Below, piece after piece: positions 11,233 through 26,300 of a stretch of 64,000 bases of DNA; positions within the stretch are counted from its first letter, which is position 1, and every line of letters begins with the position of its first letter. Below the pieces are notes generated by a model, which did not search any database, was not told the DNA's origin, and was given only the letters and a program-made list of their open reading frames with translations. Origin of the DNA: Drosophila miranda (taxonomy: Eukaryota > Arthropoda > Insecta > Diptera > Drosophilidae); contig NC_046676.1 in NCBI RefSeq assembly GCF_003369915.1, forward strand, positions 22,054,001 through 22,118,000, written 5' to 3'. The translations under genes were made by a program, and so were the position numbers.

Positions 11233-13108
11233 GTAAGTTCCCACAAACATATAAATTAGTTAATTAAATTTGCATTCTGCCCCGAAAGTTTTCCATGTTA
11301 ATTCTGCGATTCCATGGCCAGGGAAGTTGGCATAGCAGAGGGAAAGGGTAGCAAGGGTCCACGTCCACTCTTCCACTCGTCTACTCTTAAACTCCTTTCT
11401 TAAACTTCCGCATAACTTTTATGCTTACTTTTGTGTTGATTTTTTGTTCATTTTCACATTGTCTGTCATTTTTTTAAAGTTGAAGATGAAAGTGGACTCC
11501 TTATACCCAGTATTCAAAGAGTACTCAGGGGTATATGCGAGAGAGAGAGATGTGTGCGGTATGGAACCAGCCAGGATATTGGGCGATGGGTGGAATAGTT
11601 TAGCTTTATAATCCGCTTAAAAGCCAACAACCAACCACAAAATAATACTCCTTATCTACAGTTGAAACTATGAACAGCCACAATAATATGCAATGAGAAT
11701 TATTCATTAAATTTGTATTCAATCTGGGGAATATAAACTGATAAATACATACAGTGGCTGGCAAATGTCGATACATGTTCATAGCTTTTCAGCTTAAACG
11801 CCTGTAAATGCATCATGTTCTCCAATTGGTTAAAATCGCTGGAACAATGAAGAAAGAATACTATTATTTTCATATTTTGGAAGACAAATGTGTCTTCCCC
11901 ACATCCCCGAGATCAGTTTCCAGCAAGACGGTAGCCCGACGCACACGGCTAAATTCGTGAAAAATCGTCCTAATAATCCAGTGGCCTGCTCAATAGCACA
12001 GATCTAAATCCCATTGAAAATCACTCTTCGAAAAGCCTGAGTCTGCACCAAAGGGATTGGGCAAGCACCTACTAAATTTAGTCGAGAGTATAACAAAACT
12101 TATTCGGAATATGATAAAAGCTAAAGCCCTTTGGAGCAAGTAAAAAAATTGGAAACGTGCAAAGGTGGATGCACTTTTTTTTGAACAAATTAAAATCTCT
12201 TGAGGAAAAGGATCTCTTTGAACTGAAATTATTGTCTTTTTTCATAAACTACAAAGCAAAAATCACAAGGATTGATGAATTTTGAAAGGTTTTACAGGCG
12301 TTTATGTGGATGCACTGCAAGGCCCCAATAGGAGGCTCCCTTGAGAGAGGTATCAATAGTATCAATGAGGATAGATACGAGTGGGTGTATGGTTTACCGA
12401 TGAGAAAGGCAGCTGGCAATGGAGACGGGCTACCATCACTCACTTTTGTACACGTTTTCACACTTTTCACTCACACCGCAACAGGTTTCGATTGCCCATC
12501 CATTGGATTTATTAGTAAATATTTGTACTTTTGGGCTTGCACTTTTATTATTTACTCCGAGCTGGCCGTGCAGCTGGTCTTGACGCCTCGACTTCTAATT
12601 GGAAAATGATGACCTGTCCGAAATCTGAGGGCAGCCATAAATGCAATAAACTCGTATATTTCCTCACTATGCCCCCACAGCCAATAGGGTGGGGGGGGGG
12701 ATACAGCAGCAAGGGGATTATTGGCCTGGCGACAGAGGATGTGCAACACTCCGGCAATAGGTTGAACACACCTGTGACAAAAGTCAGTTTCAAATTAGAC
12801 ATCAAAGTGGCAAGATGTGGCAAGAGAAAAAAGAAAAATAAGTTCCAAATAAAAATCATTTAAATATTTAAGACCGGACCGATTTTAATAGCCGTCGAGG
12901 GCTCTAGGCTCTGTCCAATCATTCACATGGTTTACGAGTACGAAACGCACTGTACTTTCAGGGGGGGGAGGACCCGTGTACTATGCAAAATATGTGGGCC
13001 ACGAGCTTGTTATATAATCAAAACTTGATGTTGAAAAACTCATTTGTTTATGCGCATGAAATGTTAATGCTCAACACCTTTTTTTTGTTTTTGTTTTTTG
13101 TTGCCTGC

Positions 13109-13139
<31 letters not shown>

Positions 13140-13217
13140 GCATGTGAGCGACATTTGTTGGAAAGTTTTTTGACAGCGCTGCGCTTACACACTCGCGCGT
13201 ACAGTAACTGCCAAAGA

Positions 13218-13270
<53 letters not shown>

Positions 13271-16200
13271 ATGCGTCAATTGTTGGGCGAATACTTTTGA
13301 TTTGCTTTTAGCACACATGCCATACACTTCCGCTCTGCCGCTCTGGCGCTCCCCCTCTCACGCTGCCACTCCTCCCACCCTCCAAGCTTCTGCTCTTCAC
13401 AACGAAAAAAAAAAAAGAAGAAAAAACTAATTAAAATGCGTTGTGGCTGCTGCTGGCTGCAAAAGCAGAACAAAAAGCGCAGAAATAAACATAGAAAAAG
13501 TTTAATTAAATTCTTTGGGTTTTTTTGTATACCCTGGCAAAGGGCGTATGAGAATGGTTGAAGAGAAGGAGTCCAGGACTCTATAGAGTATATGATAGGG
13601 TCTCTCGACCTCTCAACCTTAAACCTTATGATGTGTAGGATTTTGGCAGGCAAAAATCTTTCATTTCTGAAGATAATCAAGTTAAATCCAAAGTTGTATC
13701 TCATGGATAGCTCTGCCTGCGGAGGAATGGAGGCTTTTGCCAGGGTGTCCAGGGCCTCGGCTTGCCTTTATCTTTGAGTTTTGTCCTTTGTTTCACTTGC
13801 CGCTTCTTGGTTTCCGATTTCTTCTCTCTTTTGCTGCGTGAATTTTAATTGAAGATACTGGGAAAAACTGGGAGAGAGGGGCAGGGCTGCGGACGGCGAA
13901 ACTTTTCGCGGAATTCAATCAGGGGTCGCCCTGGTCGCATACTTTATCGGGTAACTGTGACTAGATCAACAAGCGGACAAAGCTATTGGCTTTCGGCATT
14001 AATTTTGCATGTCCATGGCAGCGAAAGGGATAGCAAGAGAGGAGGGGGGAGGGGGGGGTCTAAATTGTCATGCCAGGGGACCAGGGAAGGGGAGGATGGA
14101 AAAAATATGGAAATAATAAATAAAATCCCTCCAAGCGAGTTTTTTTCTCTCACTCTCTCTCTCTCTCTCTCTGCCCCTTTCGCACTGTGGCATTTTCTAA
14201 TTTCCCCTTTGCCGCCCTTTCCGTTCCGTTCCGTTCCGTTATGTTCCGCTTTTTGCACCATTTCCGCTGCGGTGTTACTGGCCAAGGCCTGCTCTTGGCA
14301 TGTGCTATGGATTTCCTCCCGTCCTCCCCCGTCTCCTGTCTCCCGTCTCCCATTCCTGCCTTTGCTCCCTTCATGGCCGAGCGAATTTGTTGGCATTTTC
14401 ATGTTTTTATGCAACTGACAAACGTAGTAGAGACGTCGTCTCTCAGTCTCTCAGTCCCTCATGTGCTGAATGTTCTTTTACGCTTATCCGGCAAAAAACA
14501 AACAGAAAAGGGTTTTGGGACCCAAACCCAGGAAAATGCAATTTATTATGCGCTCCGTTGATCTCCACAGCACCCGACTGGCTCTTTAAAGTCTTCCCTC
14601 TAAACTCCCCTTGTCAGAGGTTACATTATTGTGTTATTAATGGATCCATCCTAGCTTTCTTTTGCCGAAATATGATGAATTCTTTACGTTGTGATTGTAA
14701 TATGTCATTCCATGCGGAGTCTCTGGGCTAATCAACGCTGCATATGAGTAATGATCTATCATTTCTCTGCGATTCGGCCAGGAGGGGGCAGTGGGGAGTG
14801 GGGAGTGGTTAAAGCCTCTCTATGGAAGTCTGTAAGTCAAATTTTGGGGGACGTGTCAGCGGGTTAATGAGCTTTTGTTGTGCCTCCACATATGCAAACA
14901 TCTGCATCTGATGTTGGATTTTCCTGCCTCCCTTGTTCCCCGGTTCCCCCCCGTTCCCCCGTTGTTCAGGGGTTCCGGGCATGTGCACGCTGCATGCCCC
15001 ATCCGGGTCCAGCTGCTCTGTGGCTTGTCCTAGGTCCTTGTTGATTAATAACGTGCACATAGCGCACGTGTTCCTGTGGATGGCTGAGCGAGGCAAAGCC
15101 ATTTTGCATGCCACACGCACAAAAGGACATCGAAACGAGAGTAAGCCTCTGCATTGGTATGCGCAAGGGGGGTGGGGGGTTGAGGCTTGTGCCTTGACAA
15201 TAAATTAACATCGACTGACATGGTAATGGCTGCGTGATTGGGTTTCGGGTTTAGGAGGGGGGGTATGGCCCCAGTATTTGCCTGAAAACAGGACTCACAC
15301 TGTTTTTCCCTGCCATGTTAACAGCTTTGATGATGTGATTTCGATGTTGTTGTGTGCCTGTCCAGGCAGGCCGTATCCGGCCGGCGGGATCTGCCCGCAT
15401 TTCTGTGCCTAAGTACATGCATATAATTTCCAGGAGGTATCCATCGTTGTGCTCAGAGGCTGTCAATATCAGTTGCTTACATGGGAATTTATTGGGCGAC
15501 AGCTCCTCCACATAATACATAATGCATGCCCCCCCCCTCCCCCCCTCCGTCACACACACACGACTGTCGGGCGGAGCGGAAAGAGGAAAGAGGTCCTTAA
15601 CCGATAGAACCATTGAAATTTATTGAGACTCTGAATGGTTAACAAACACTCCAGCAGGAGACGATCCCATCCAGACGGTTCCCTGTAGAAAAATCAGTGG
15701 CATAGGGGATGAGGAGGGATGGGAGGACAGGACATACATATATGTACGTTGATCCCCCCCATTCATTACTCAATGTCGTTTGGGGTTGTGGCTCTGCTTT
15801 TGTTGGCCACCAAGGGAGTACAAATGATGCTGCATTATTTCACATAACATAATTCCCACAGTAATCCAAATGAGTCTGCCCCAAACCCAACCCCCAGCCC
15901 CAAACCCAACACAAACACAAACACAACCCACAGACAACATGAGTAATCCGGGGCCATTGGGGGCCTCCCTTTCTCCCATTCCCTTTCTTTTATGGGACAG
16001 AAAGAGAAGGAGTCCTTTGCATTTCTATTGAATTAAACACCCAAAAAAAAAAGCGGGGAGGGGCCCGTACTGCCTAGATTCTGGAGGGCAGATGGTGTGC
16101 CCTACGAGGCGACAATCCAGTGATGGAATCCAGTGCATTCCCTGGACATCCCTGATGGTTGTTCTCCTTTCAAATGTGCCTCAACCTTTGGTTACTTCTA

Positions 16201-19200
16201 TTACAATTGGCATTACAGGCACTCATCTATCTCTCTCCCTCTCCCTCTCTCTATCTGGTTCGAATCTATAGTTGCCCCTGGAGTATCCCGACAACACAAA
16301 GGAACCCCCCTCCCCCCCGAACATCAAAACTGAAGGCTACAAATGCGTAAACACAGACGGATGGAGGGGAGTGGAGTGGAGTCGAGGGGAGTGGAGTGGG
16401 GGTCCGCCTGCCGCCATAACTTTTCCGAAGCCAAGCGAAAAGTCATTGTCAAAGTTGAGCGGCAGTGCGGGAGAGGGCTGTGGCTGAGGCGTTGGCTGTG
16501 GCGATGGCTGTGGCAATGGCAATGGCGACGACGATGATGATGATGGGGGCGTTGTCGCCATTTTGTTTTCTCTGTTTGTTTCTGATGTTTTGCGCATTGT
16601 ATTGCGAGAAACTGGTGGGGCAGAGGCACGGGGCTCTCCCTTCTTCACGCATGCATAATTTATGCCAATAAATTCGCTTAACTTTACGACAATTTGTAGC
16701 TGCAAACTCTGCCATAAAATTCACTAGCTTTATAGTGGAGTGAAGGGAAGAGAGGGAGGGAGGGAGGGAGGGAGGGATGGAGAGCGAGCATCCCTCCTGC
16801 CACGGCAGAAGTATCTTTGATGTTGTGGATGCATAAATTTCAACGATTATCCAGAAATTTGATTACTGCTTCCCCACCCCCACCCCCACCCTCTCCGCTC
16901 CTCTCCTCTCTCTCTCTGCTGTGTGTGTGCTTGCCACTCTGCTGCCCTGCTCTTCGATTGTTATTGTTAAGGGGATGTGCTTCAATTAGTGCAACGTTTT
17001 GTGGCATAACAGCACTCGAAGCACTCCTGGACCCCGAAACGAGAGCTCAAATTGCACAAACCTGCCCGGTGGGGCATCAACCTGGTCAGACCCTGCGGCG
17101 AGGGCGAGGGCGGGGGCACGCTTTGAATTGCAAATGTTTGGGCTGCCACTGGCAGGATAGATGGAGGGATCGCTTCAATTATGTAGCACTGCCGTCTTGG
17201 GGCTTGGGACTGGGAGGATGGAAGGATGGGGCGCCTCTTGAAGGAAGTCTGTTGCCTGCTGCAATTTAAAAGAAATGTCTACAGCTTTGCAGCATGAAAA
17301 AACCCCAAAGACTCTCTCTCTCTCTATCGCTCTCTCTCGCACTCGTACTGCCATTTGTCGTTTGTCAGGCATCTCAGGGGCTGCGGCTGTGGCTGCACGT
17401 AGCAATTTGACTTGTAACCGCACACTTGAGTGTTGCCTGCTTTTAGGCGCAACGTGAGGCAAGTTTGTTGAACCTGTCAGACGCTCTTCTTTTCTGCTGC
17501 TGCTGCTGCGTCCTGGGTCAAGCAACTTCCACTTCCATGAATAATTCAGCATTTTCTATCCCTACTTCCCTCTGTTTCCGTTTCTCGTACTCCACTCTGT
17601 CCTTTGCTGCCACACCATCTTCTTCTTGTTTATCTGCCTCTTCTGCGACTGTTTCTCCTCCTTTAAGGGGCGTGGTTCTGCTGCCACTGCTGCCAGGTTA
17701 ATTACATTTGCTCGTGCCTCGTGAAACGCCAGACAGCCAGCGTTGATGGCATTCGTGTGCAGCTGTGGCAAGTGTGGCAGCTGTGGCGACTGTGTGGCAA
17801 GTGGACCTTCTTTGTTGCCCCTCAGGAGGCGAGGAGCGGCTTGAGCACTCGGCTGAGCACCGAACATGTCATGCATATTTATTTTGATTGCATTGCTGTG
17901 CTTCGTGTGGCATGCCCCATTGTCCTCGATCAATCAACGTGCATTATTTGCTTGATTAAATGTGCAATAACTGCGGCACAGTCCTCCAATAGACTCTAAA
18001 AAGCTCCAAGACCCGCCGAAGTATTCCAGCAGCTCCTCCTCCTCCTCCTCCTCCTCCTGCGGAGGGCGGGGGTTTGTCTGAACCAACACTAATGAGGCGC
18101 TCTTGTTGCTGTTGCTGTTGCTGTTATAGAAACAAAAGCATAAACCGGTGGCAGAACCTTCCAAAATGGAGCCTTCCCTTCGGTCTTTGCCCTTTCTGGT
18201 GCTCTCGTGCACCCTTCCCCCTCCCCGCAGAGGGTCTTCACTTTGCAGCGGGTGATCAACCATTGCTGGATCAGCCATTTCTCCTGGTATTTCCTCTTTC
18301 CAGGAGCTTTCTGGAGCTCTTTTTCGTCCTCTTTATCGCCTCGCTGAGCGCATTTCCATGGCTTGGGAATCGGCTTATGCCACATGCCCCGCATTCTCCA
18401 TCCCAACAATTATGTGCAGCTCATCGCACCCCCCCTGGACTGTTCCTCCTTCTCTTCTGGCTTTGGATTTTCTCACTGGCTTTCTAAGCCGTTTGCAATT
18501 GACTGAGCAAAAACTGTTGGGGCCACGCCCACCAGCATTGTCGCCCATGAGTTGCATTACATTTTTAATGATGTGAAACGGTGGCAGAAGGATCAACAGG
18601 ACTCCCCGGTTGAAGGGGAGCGGCAGCCGGTTAAGCCAAAGCTATAGATGTGGCAGATGCACGCCACTCAAGCCAAAGTGCTCTGACAGAAGAAGCAGGG
18701 GGGGGGGGACTCTCAGTGCTCCCTTAAGCTTCATCACACACTAAGATGCTGGATGCAGGCCCCCTCGCTCCGTGCCACATCCCGCTGCAGCCCGCAATTA
18801 AAATGCAAAAACTTTAGCGATGGGAAGGCAGAGGCTGTGTGGCGAGGGGGGGGGGGGGGGCGCCTTTAGCTGCAGTTTACGTCGGAAAATGAATGAAAAT
18901 GTTGACTTATTAGCTGCAAAGTGTTCCCAGGCAGCTGAAAATTACTTGAGGGACCTCGTGGCAGCCACAGCCTCCCCGGCAGATACCCTGCGCTCTATGA
19001 GGGGTATATGGGGCTAGTCGCGAGTAAAGGATCTCGCAATTAGCATAAGTAACGGGGAGTAAACCAGGGATCTGTTGCAAATGTTCGAGGGCCTCGCTGC
19101 TGCCCCAGTGCCCCGTGCCCCGTGCCCCGTGCCCCCCCTGCCCCGTGCCCCCCGTGCTGCGCGCCTTAAGCTCATTTATTAATTGCCAGCCGCAGAAGCA

Positions 19201-20282
19201 GGAAAAAGTCGACATCAAAACTGAAAATTATTATTTACGACAAAAGGGAGGGCCAGGGGCAGGGGCAGGGGCAGGGGCAGAAACACAGATTTACTTTTTT
19301 TCCGCTGGTAATTTAGAGCCTGGCTAATGCTGATGCGCCCCCCCTCCTGCCTCCCGCCTCCTGCCGCCGCTCGGCATTTAATTTATTTGTGCGGCAAAAA
19401 GCGGTAAAAAAAAAGAAATGGAAATGGCAAAAGGACCAAAAAAAAAAGCGAAGGAAAACCTGGGTGCGGTTATTGATTTTCCCGTTTGCTGATGAGTCGG
19501 AACTGGTGGATCTGTTGGAGCGAGGAGCAGTAGCCCCCTCCCGATTACGTTGGGAATGGGGAAGAGGAGGAGGAGGAGGAGGAGGAGGAAGAGGAGGAAG
19601 AGGAGGAAGAGGAGGAAGAGGAAGAGGAAGACGATGACGATGATGATGATGATGATGCGGTGGCCAAGGAACCAAACGCTTCGTTGCGTTTTGTTGCGTT
19701 GGCAAATTTGTGTTCTGCCTCCCCCCCCCCCCTCCCTCCCTCCCTCCTCACGGAAATCGAATAAGAGATGGCCCAAAGGGGGATTAGAGAGGGAGAGAAA
19801 ATGCTCGATAAGCGGAATTTGTGTCAATTGGACATGAAAAAATCATTAAAGCGAAGGGAATTTAAGGCAAAGAAGAAACATTTAACCCCCGCCTATCGAA
19901 GGATGGCCAAGGGATATGCCACAAATGAAATATGGCTCTGCCAGGGGGGGGGGGGGGAGCCTCGAGCGAAGGATCAGAGACAGAGCCCATCGGCCAGACG
20001 CTGACAGACGAGAGCCTGATAAATGGTGCCACCTCCTGGTTGATGGACGGGAGGCTGCAATGCAGCTGCCAATTAAGTGCCACATTATGCCGCAGGCACC
20101 ATTGCATTGTCAGGGGCAGCGCGCAGAGCAATATGCAACAGCGTTTGGACAACAAAAGAGTGCCTCGTGCTGCAGATGGAAAGGGGAAAAGAAAAGAAAA
20201 GGAAAACAAACGTGGCAGATAAAGGGGAAACTAAGCAATTGTTGTGCTGCTGCTGCAAGGCCACGACACAATTTCCCCCTTT

Positions 20283-20318
<36 letters not shown>

Positions 20319-23300
20319 TGAAAGCTTCGCAACTCTTGAGAAGAAAAAAAACACATCCTCTTGGCTGTGTTTTCGGAGAACTTTTTCAATTTGCCGTGTG
20401 GCATGGTGTGGCATGATGCTGCGCTGCTCATTTGTTGCATTTAAAAAGCAATTATTTCGTGGCACGAAAAGCATAAGCCCCAACCAACCCCCCCCCTCGA
20501 AAAAGCATCATGATAATTGCATGTGGCACGAACAGATACCTCCCCGAATATGCATGAGTGTCGGTGTCTGTGTCTGTGTGTGTGTGTGTGGCTTTTCCCA
20601 GGCATTTTTGTGATCTGTTCTTCTCATTGGATTACGCCTCGCCCCAATCTAAATGTAAATGGCCAATCGGAAAATAATAAGTCTGCGGAGGAGGAGGAGG
20701 AGGGGCGGCTGGAAAGTGCAGGCAAATCCCAGATATCCCAGGCAGCTCAAAAGTTGTTCATCTTCTTTTCGAGAGAGCGAGAGAGCGAGAGAGAGAGAGA
20801 GAGGGAAAAACAACAAGCGAAGTGAAACGAAGCGAATTTTCAATTTCATTGTCTAAATAAAGCCGTAAGATATCTTCTAGCTGGAAAATTGAGTTTTCCT
20901 CTACCTCTACTCCTATCTCCTCCCTCTCTCTCCCGTTGCTATCCCCCTCTGGAGGCCAAAGTTGCAAGTTGCATGTAAATAAATTAGGGGGGCCTCCTAG
21001 AAATTATTGAGGCCTGCCGATTCGAGAAACAGTGGAAACAAAGCCTCTCTCTGGCTATCAATTTTCCTAGGATTGTGGTTACCCCAGAAAAACTTTGGCC
21101 ATTTCCCTGCAAACGGAAACGTATACCAAAAACACCCGAATCCAAATGTTTAGCAGGCCACTTGGATACTTTGAATCCGCTTGGAGCCAGGACCATCACA
21201 ATGCAGAAATTCCCAAATGAAAGGCAGAGAATGGGGAGTCCAGGCCAAAGGGTAGAAGGGGAGTGGGGGGGTGGAAAAACTCGGTCAACTCTCGAGTCAC
21301 GCACTTTGGGGAACATTGTCAAATCGACAATTTACTCGTTAGGAAAACTTTTTTTTTTGTGGAGGCAACAACTTTTGGGAAACATTTTGCGATGCAGCAA
21401 ATTGAAAGCTTCTTGTATTTTGGTTGGGATTTTGGCCAGGACAGTCGCCCGACAGGACTCCATGTGTGGACACTGCCGTTGTTGGCTGAGAGCCTGTTTT
21501 ATGATGGCAATACACTCGCAAATGTAATTCCTGGCATCAATTATGCTTACAGAGGGAAGGATAACAGGGGGGGGGGAAGGAAAACTTTTCTCGTTTTCGG
21601 TCATGACAACTTTTTGCCTGATGTTTGAGGGAAATGTGGAAACAAGTCGAGAAAGTGCACGGAGGACCCTGAGTCCTCCGCCTCCCCCGCCCCCGCCTGA
21701 GTCTTGTTGTTTATGCATGAAACGTGCCTGGCAGCCTCTGTTCATCCCCTGTTGCCACCGCCACGGGGAACGGGGCACGGGGCACGGGGCACGGGGCACC
21801 CCCCTGTTGCAGTTGAACGCACTGACTGACACAATTTGCGCTCATTATGGAAGCTCCGAAGGTTGCCTGCCGCTGCTTTTGTTGCCTTCTTTCGTTCTGT
21901 TTTCTCTCCCCAAGACTTTTCGCTCGAGTTTTCTTGGCAGCAACTAGTTTTCCCTCCCCCCTCTCCCCCCTCTCTACCCTCTGTACCCGCTCGCTTCCTG
22001 CCAGTCGGAGCTTTGTGAAGTTTTTTAAATGCTTTATTGAAACAATTTCCGCTTTATGGAAATTTCGCGCCGGTCCACACCACGCGAGACACACTCGTAT
22101 ATCATTTTCGTTGTCATATATCAGAATGGTGTCAAGCACACGCCATTTTGGCAAGAGGCTGGACGTGGGGAAGGCGGGGGACGTGGGGAAGGCGGGAGTC
22201 AAATGCAAATTCGATGCGGCATGCAGCAGCAGCAGCAGCTGGAGAAAGCAGAGCCGCGTTTCCTCTTCATTCCATGGCAGAGAGTCGCAGGTGGCCAAAA
22301 TGGTGGACGAAATGACATCATTTAAATTCATGCATGACCCACATTGCACTCCCAGCATTTCTCCCAGCAGAAAGGGCGGGGCGGGGGCTGGCGCACAGCT
22401 CCTTGGCACTCGTCTCGTCCCCGCAGCTCGTATTTTATTAACAAAGCAATTTATTGCATAAATTCCCATTGCACTCTGCAGGCCACAGTTGCGGCCGCAG
22501 CCCCCACCCACCATGCACCACCCACCATCGTGCACCATCGATCTGTGGTACGAAGATGCGGCTACTTTCTGACTTTGGGGAGCAGCCAGAGGCGCGCCCC
22601 CAAACGAGAGGCAAGTGCAAGTTTCGGGGCAAGTTTTGGGCTGCCTCGAAATGAGTTCATTTAGCAGCGAAAACTGCCAAGGGCCAAGGAGGGAAGAGCA
22701 TGCAACAAATGCTCTGGGCGAGAGGCTGCTTAGTCATGCGGAAAGCAGCCACTCGGCACTCTGCCGCACGCCGTTTGCCGCCTGCCGCTTGCCCCATTTT
22801 CTGGCTGCTAATTGCGGCATAAATCAAGCGGCAACACAGCGAAAGGGATAGAGGACCACGCTCTAAATAAACTCGGCCAGAACGAAAGTGTTGCAAGCAT
22901 CCCCCAGCAGGACAAACATTTTTTTTTGCCACATGCTTTATGGCCACTTCTGGGGCGCCTCCGCCAATGCCGCCATAATCCTCCATGTGCATGGTGTCCC
23001 TGGTGGATATTTATGAGTACTTTGGTCAAACGTTTGCCTAGTGGATGCCACTGGATGCCACTGGATGCCAGTGGATGGTGTGGGGGCTCCGAAAAATGAT
23101 AAATGTCTGGATGCTCCGAGTGGCCGACGCGGCGTATACGCAATACGCAAATATTTTAATTAAATTTCAAACGAAATGAAAACAAACAAAACCAGAAATT
23201 TCTCTGACAAAATAAGTGGAAGGACATCCTGGAGCAGCTGAAGGATATGCATGTATGGCGTTAATGGGAGGGAAAGAAGATCTTTCGAGAACCATTATAG

Positions 23301-26300
23301 CCAACATATCATCTCCATATTTAAGAACAGAGAAAAAGTCCTTTTATGAGGGCACTCGCTTTGAGCACTCTGTTTTGCCACGCACAAGGACCTTCCCTTG
23401 GTAGTCGCCTTGCCCCCCATTCCACCCAATTTATAAGAATGGGGGGCACCTTTTATCCCTTACGGTTGTTTGGCCCTGCGGCTCGTGTGCTGTCGATTTT
23501 CGGAAAACCCCAACAGAATTAGGGTCTGTTTTACCGCACCCCCCCCCCATGGATGCGCTGCGAGAGGATAAAGAGCTGTGGTGGAAAATGTAATTTAAAT
23601 TCTGTTTTCTGGGAGGGAAAACTCAATTGTTCTCACTCTACAAATCACTCAATTCTGTTTAGCTCGTTCTCATTATGAGTACTCAGGGCCCTGACTCCCC
23701 TGCCTCCCCTGCCTCCCCTCCTCTCTCAGCGCCCTGTCCATGGGGCGGGTCAACAAGTGTCGTTGGAGCTGGCCAAATGCCAAGACAAAGCCAGCGCTTT
23801 GTAGGGCATTGCATAACGCGCGGAGAAATTCAATTAAGTTTCTGTCCTCCGACTCTCGATGAGCCTTTCTATTTTTGGGTCACTGTTTTTATGGCCAGAA
23901 CGGAGGGGAAACGAAATTAAAGTCAATAAACAAGCCCTGGAGGCTGCTGCTGCGGCTGCGGCTGCGGCTACGGCTGGGGCGGAAAATTGTCAGTCGACTG
24001 TCCCCCGACAATTGGCTCTGGTCACAGTTGCTGTGGCACTTTGGGCCCCGCCTCTAGCTCTCGGTGGTCGGCCCCGGGGCTCAAATAAACCGCAAAAGCC
24101 GTCACAGAGCCGCAGCCAGACAATGGCCCATGTGAGTGGCCCTCTAGCAAGCGTTCAAGGCACGGCACTGGCAGGGCGGACATTCAAGGACATGCTCGTA
24201 TTATTCGCCATGGAAATGGCAGCCATTTGTTGCGCACAAATAATTTTACAAGCACTTGGGAGACCCCCGAAGAAATGTCGCCAAGCCCCGAACTAATTCC
24301 CTTTCCGTTGTGTCTCCTTTGTGGTTGCAGATACACGACGATCTAGAGAAGGATCCGGACTATTCTGGCTCTGGCTTTGGACCGGATGACGAGGACGCCG
24401 AGCCGGACCATCACTCGCAGCACGGTTCGCACAACACGCGCATCTCGCAGAGCGGCGGCTCCAGCATAAACAGTAAGCATAAATCGAACGACAACAGCCA
24501 CAACGACGACCTCGACCACATCTCGAGTAGATTCAACAACAACAACAACCAGAACCAGAACCAAATCGACAACAACAGCCAGAATCTTAATAATAATAAT
24601 AACAATAATAATTTTAATAATAATAATAATAATCCCAACCTTAATAACAATCACCATCCAGCGAATAGTGGCACAATCATTGGTAGTAGCACCACAGCGA
24701 ACCATAACAGTAATCAGAATCACATCGGCGGCCAGAGCGGCGGCATCATCAGTGGCAGTGGTGGTGAGATCGGTGGTCATAGTGGCACTGGCATTAACAC
24801 AATCGGTAAAGATCAAGCTAGTTTTGTAGCTATCCTAAGCGAGACATCTTCCACTACTTCTACTTCAACTTCAACTCCAACTCCTCCTTCTTCAACATCC
24901 ACTACCACCACCACACCACACACTTTAGTTCTCCCATCTCAAACAGTTACACCACCAAAAGATACAGATACAACAACAACAGACACAGATACAAATACAG
25001 ATGTAGTTACAGTCATTGCCAGGATAGATTATAGTTACGTTAGATCTAGAGCCAACAACACTAACAACAATTCATTCACAACATCTACAAGAACACCAAC
25101 ACCAACAACAACCCCATCTCTATATCCAGCAGCTCATACACCAACACAAACCTCATCCACAACCTCGACAACAACAACAACAACAACAACCTCGACAACA
25201 ACAAGCAGTTCACCAACAACGACAACAACCACCGGCAGCAGCAGCACTACGACAACAGCGGCCACAACCCCGTCTTCAACCACAGCCGCCTCCAATCGCA
25301 CCCAAACCACGCCCACGGCCACGCCCAAGCCCAAGCCCATTGTACCCGAATCCACCGCAGCGAGCCGTCCCTTGCCTCCCTTCCCCGCCTTCGATGAGGA
25401 TCTCGATGTGGATGTGGAGGCCAGCGGCGATGGCATCGACGTGGAAGGCGGCGGCGAGGATGACGACGAGGGCGATGATGAGGACGACATCATCATTGAT
25501 CATCCCGATTCCGAGAAGCCAAGGCTTGCAGAGCCCGTTCCCAATGGTGAAATCGATCATGATAGCGATAACGATAACGATAACGATGATGGTGAAGGCG
25601 ATACCGATGACACGGACGATGATGATCGCATCATCGATGTGGATGGCGGCGATGAGGATGGAAACGGAAACGGAAACGGAATCGGTGGCAACGTTGGAGA
25701 CCTCAACACAGAGCGCGGACGTCAGTGGTTTTTATTTTTATCCTTTTGTTTTTGTACTTTCTTTTTGATCATTTGTTTGTATGCGTTTGCTTTTGTTTAT
25801 ATGTATGGTTTTTTTTTGTGTGTTTTATTGGTGCTTTTGCTTTGCCCTCCTCCTCTGCCCCTCCATGCGATTCCTTTTGTGTTGTGTCCCCCGCATATCC
25901 TTTGAAGAGGATTGCATTGTCATCTCTGGCACTGCACTGCTTTCATCATCTTGTATTATTTGATATTTTATTTTACATAATTTTATTTACTGTATGTTTT
26001 AAGCACATTTTCAACAACAAACAAAGTATTGTGGCTTGCACTGTAGTTGATTTCTTGGGTATTTGCTTTGGTTTCTGTTACGTTCCGTAGCTTGATTGGT
26101 ATTATCGAGACGCACATTCGAGTATAAAGATGTATTACTTACAGTTACAGTTACGTATATATTTGTTAAGTTTTACCTTGGTTTCTCTGTAGCGCGCGCT
26201 CTGGCAACTCTACGACGAACAATGCTGCGGGCTTTCCTTTTGTGTGGACTTTTACATGGAGTCCCCAGCCCCGACAACACAATAGCCAATACACCATAAT

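Larger units (their letters stand above)
11233..24330 (+). other. Very large Sdc intron (13.1 kb): repeats and TE relics, no gene
   Basis: Canonical GTAAGT start and TTGCAG end. Contents: a hairpin-like TATACCC relic at about 11500-11560, a Tc1-like relic at 11754-12316, a short TATACCC relic near 13530-13610, and many microsatellites and short tandems: (GT)n 13110-13129, (AC)n 13220-13268, (GGGA)n 16751-16777, (CTC)n near 18033-18056, GGA-rich 19563-19656, (GT)n 20286-20316, (GA)n near 20770-20803, a duplicated 17-18-mer near 22164-22197 and a TGGATGCCAC tandem near 23042-23080. Poly-G runs sit at 18846 and 19945. No supported coding region was found on either strand. Confidence 0.65.

Noticed and set aside
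19378..19827. Long minus-strand frames with poly-Ser or poly-Leu
   Set aside because: They are readings of the GGA/GAT microsatellite.
24343..24816. 157-codon minus-strand frame rich in Ile and Val
   Set aside because: Antisense of the Asn-rich Sdc exon; the codon pattern is explained by AAT/AAC on the + strand.
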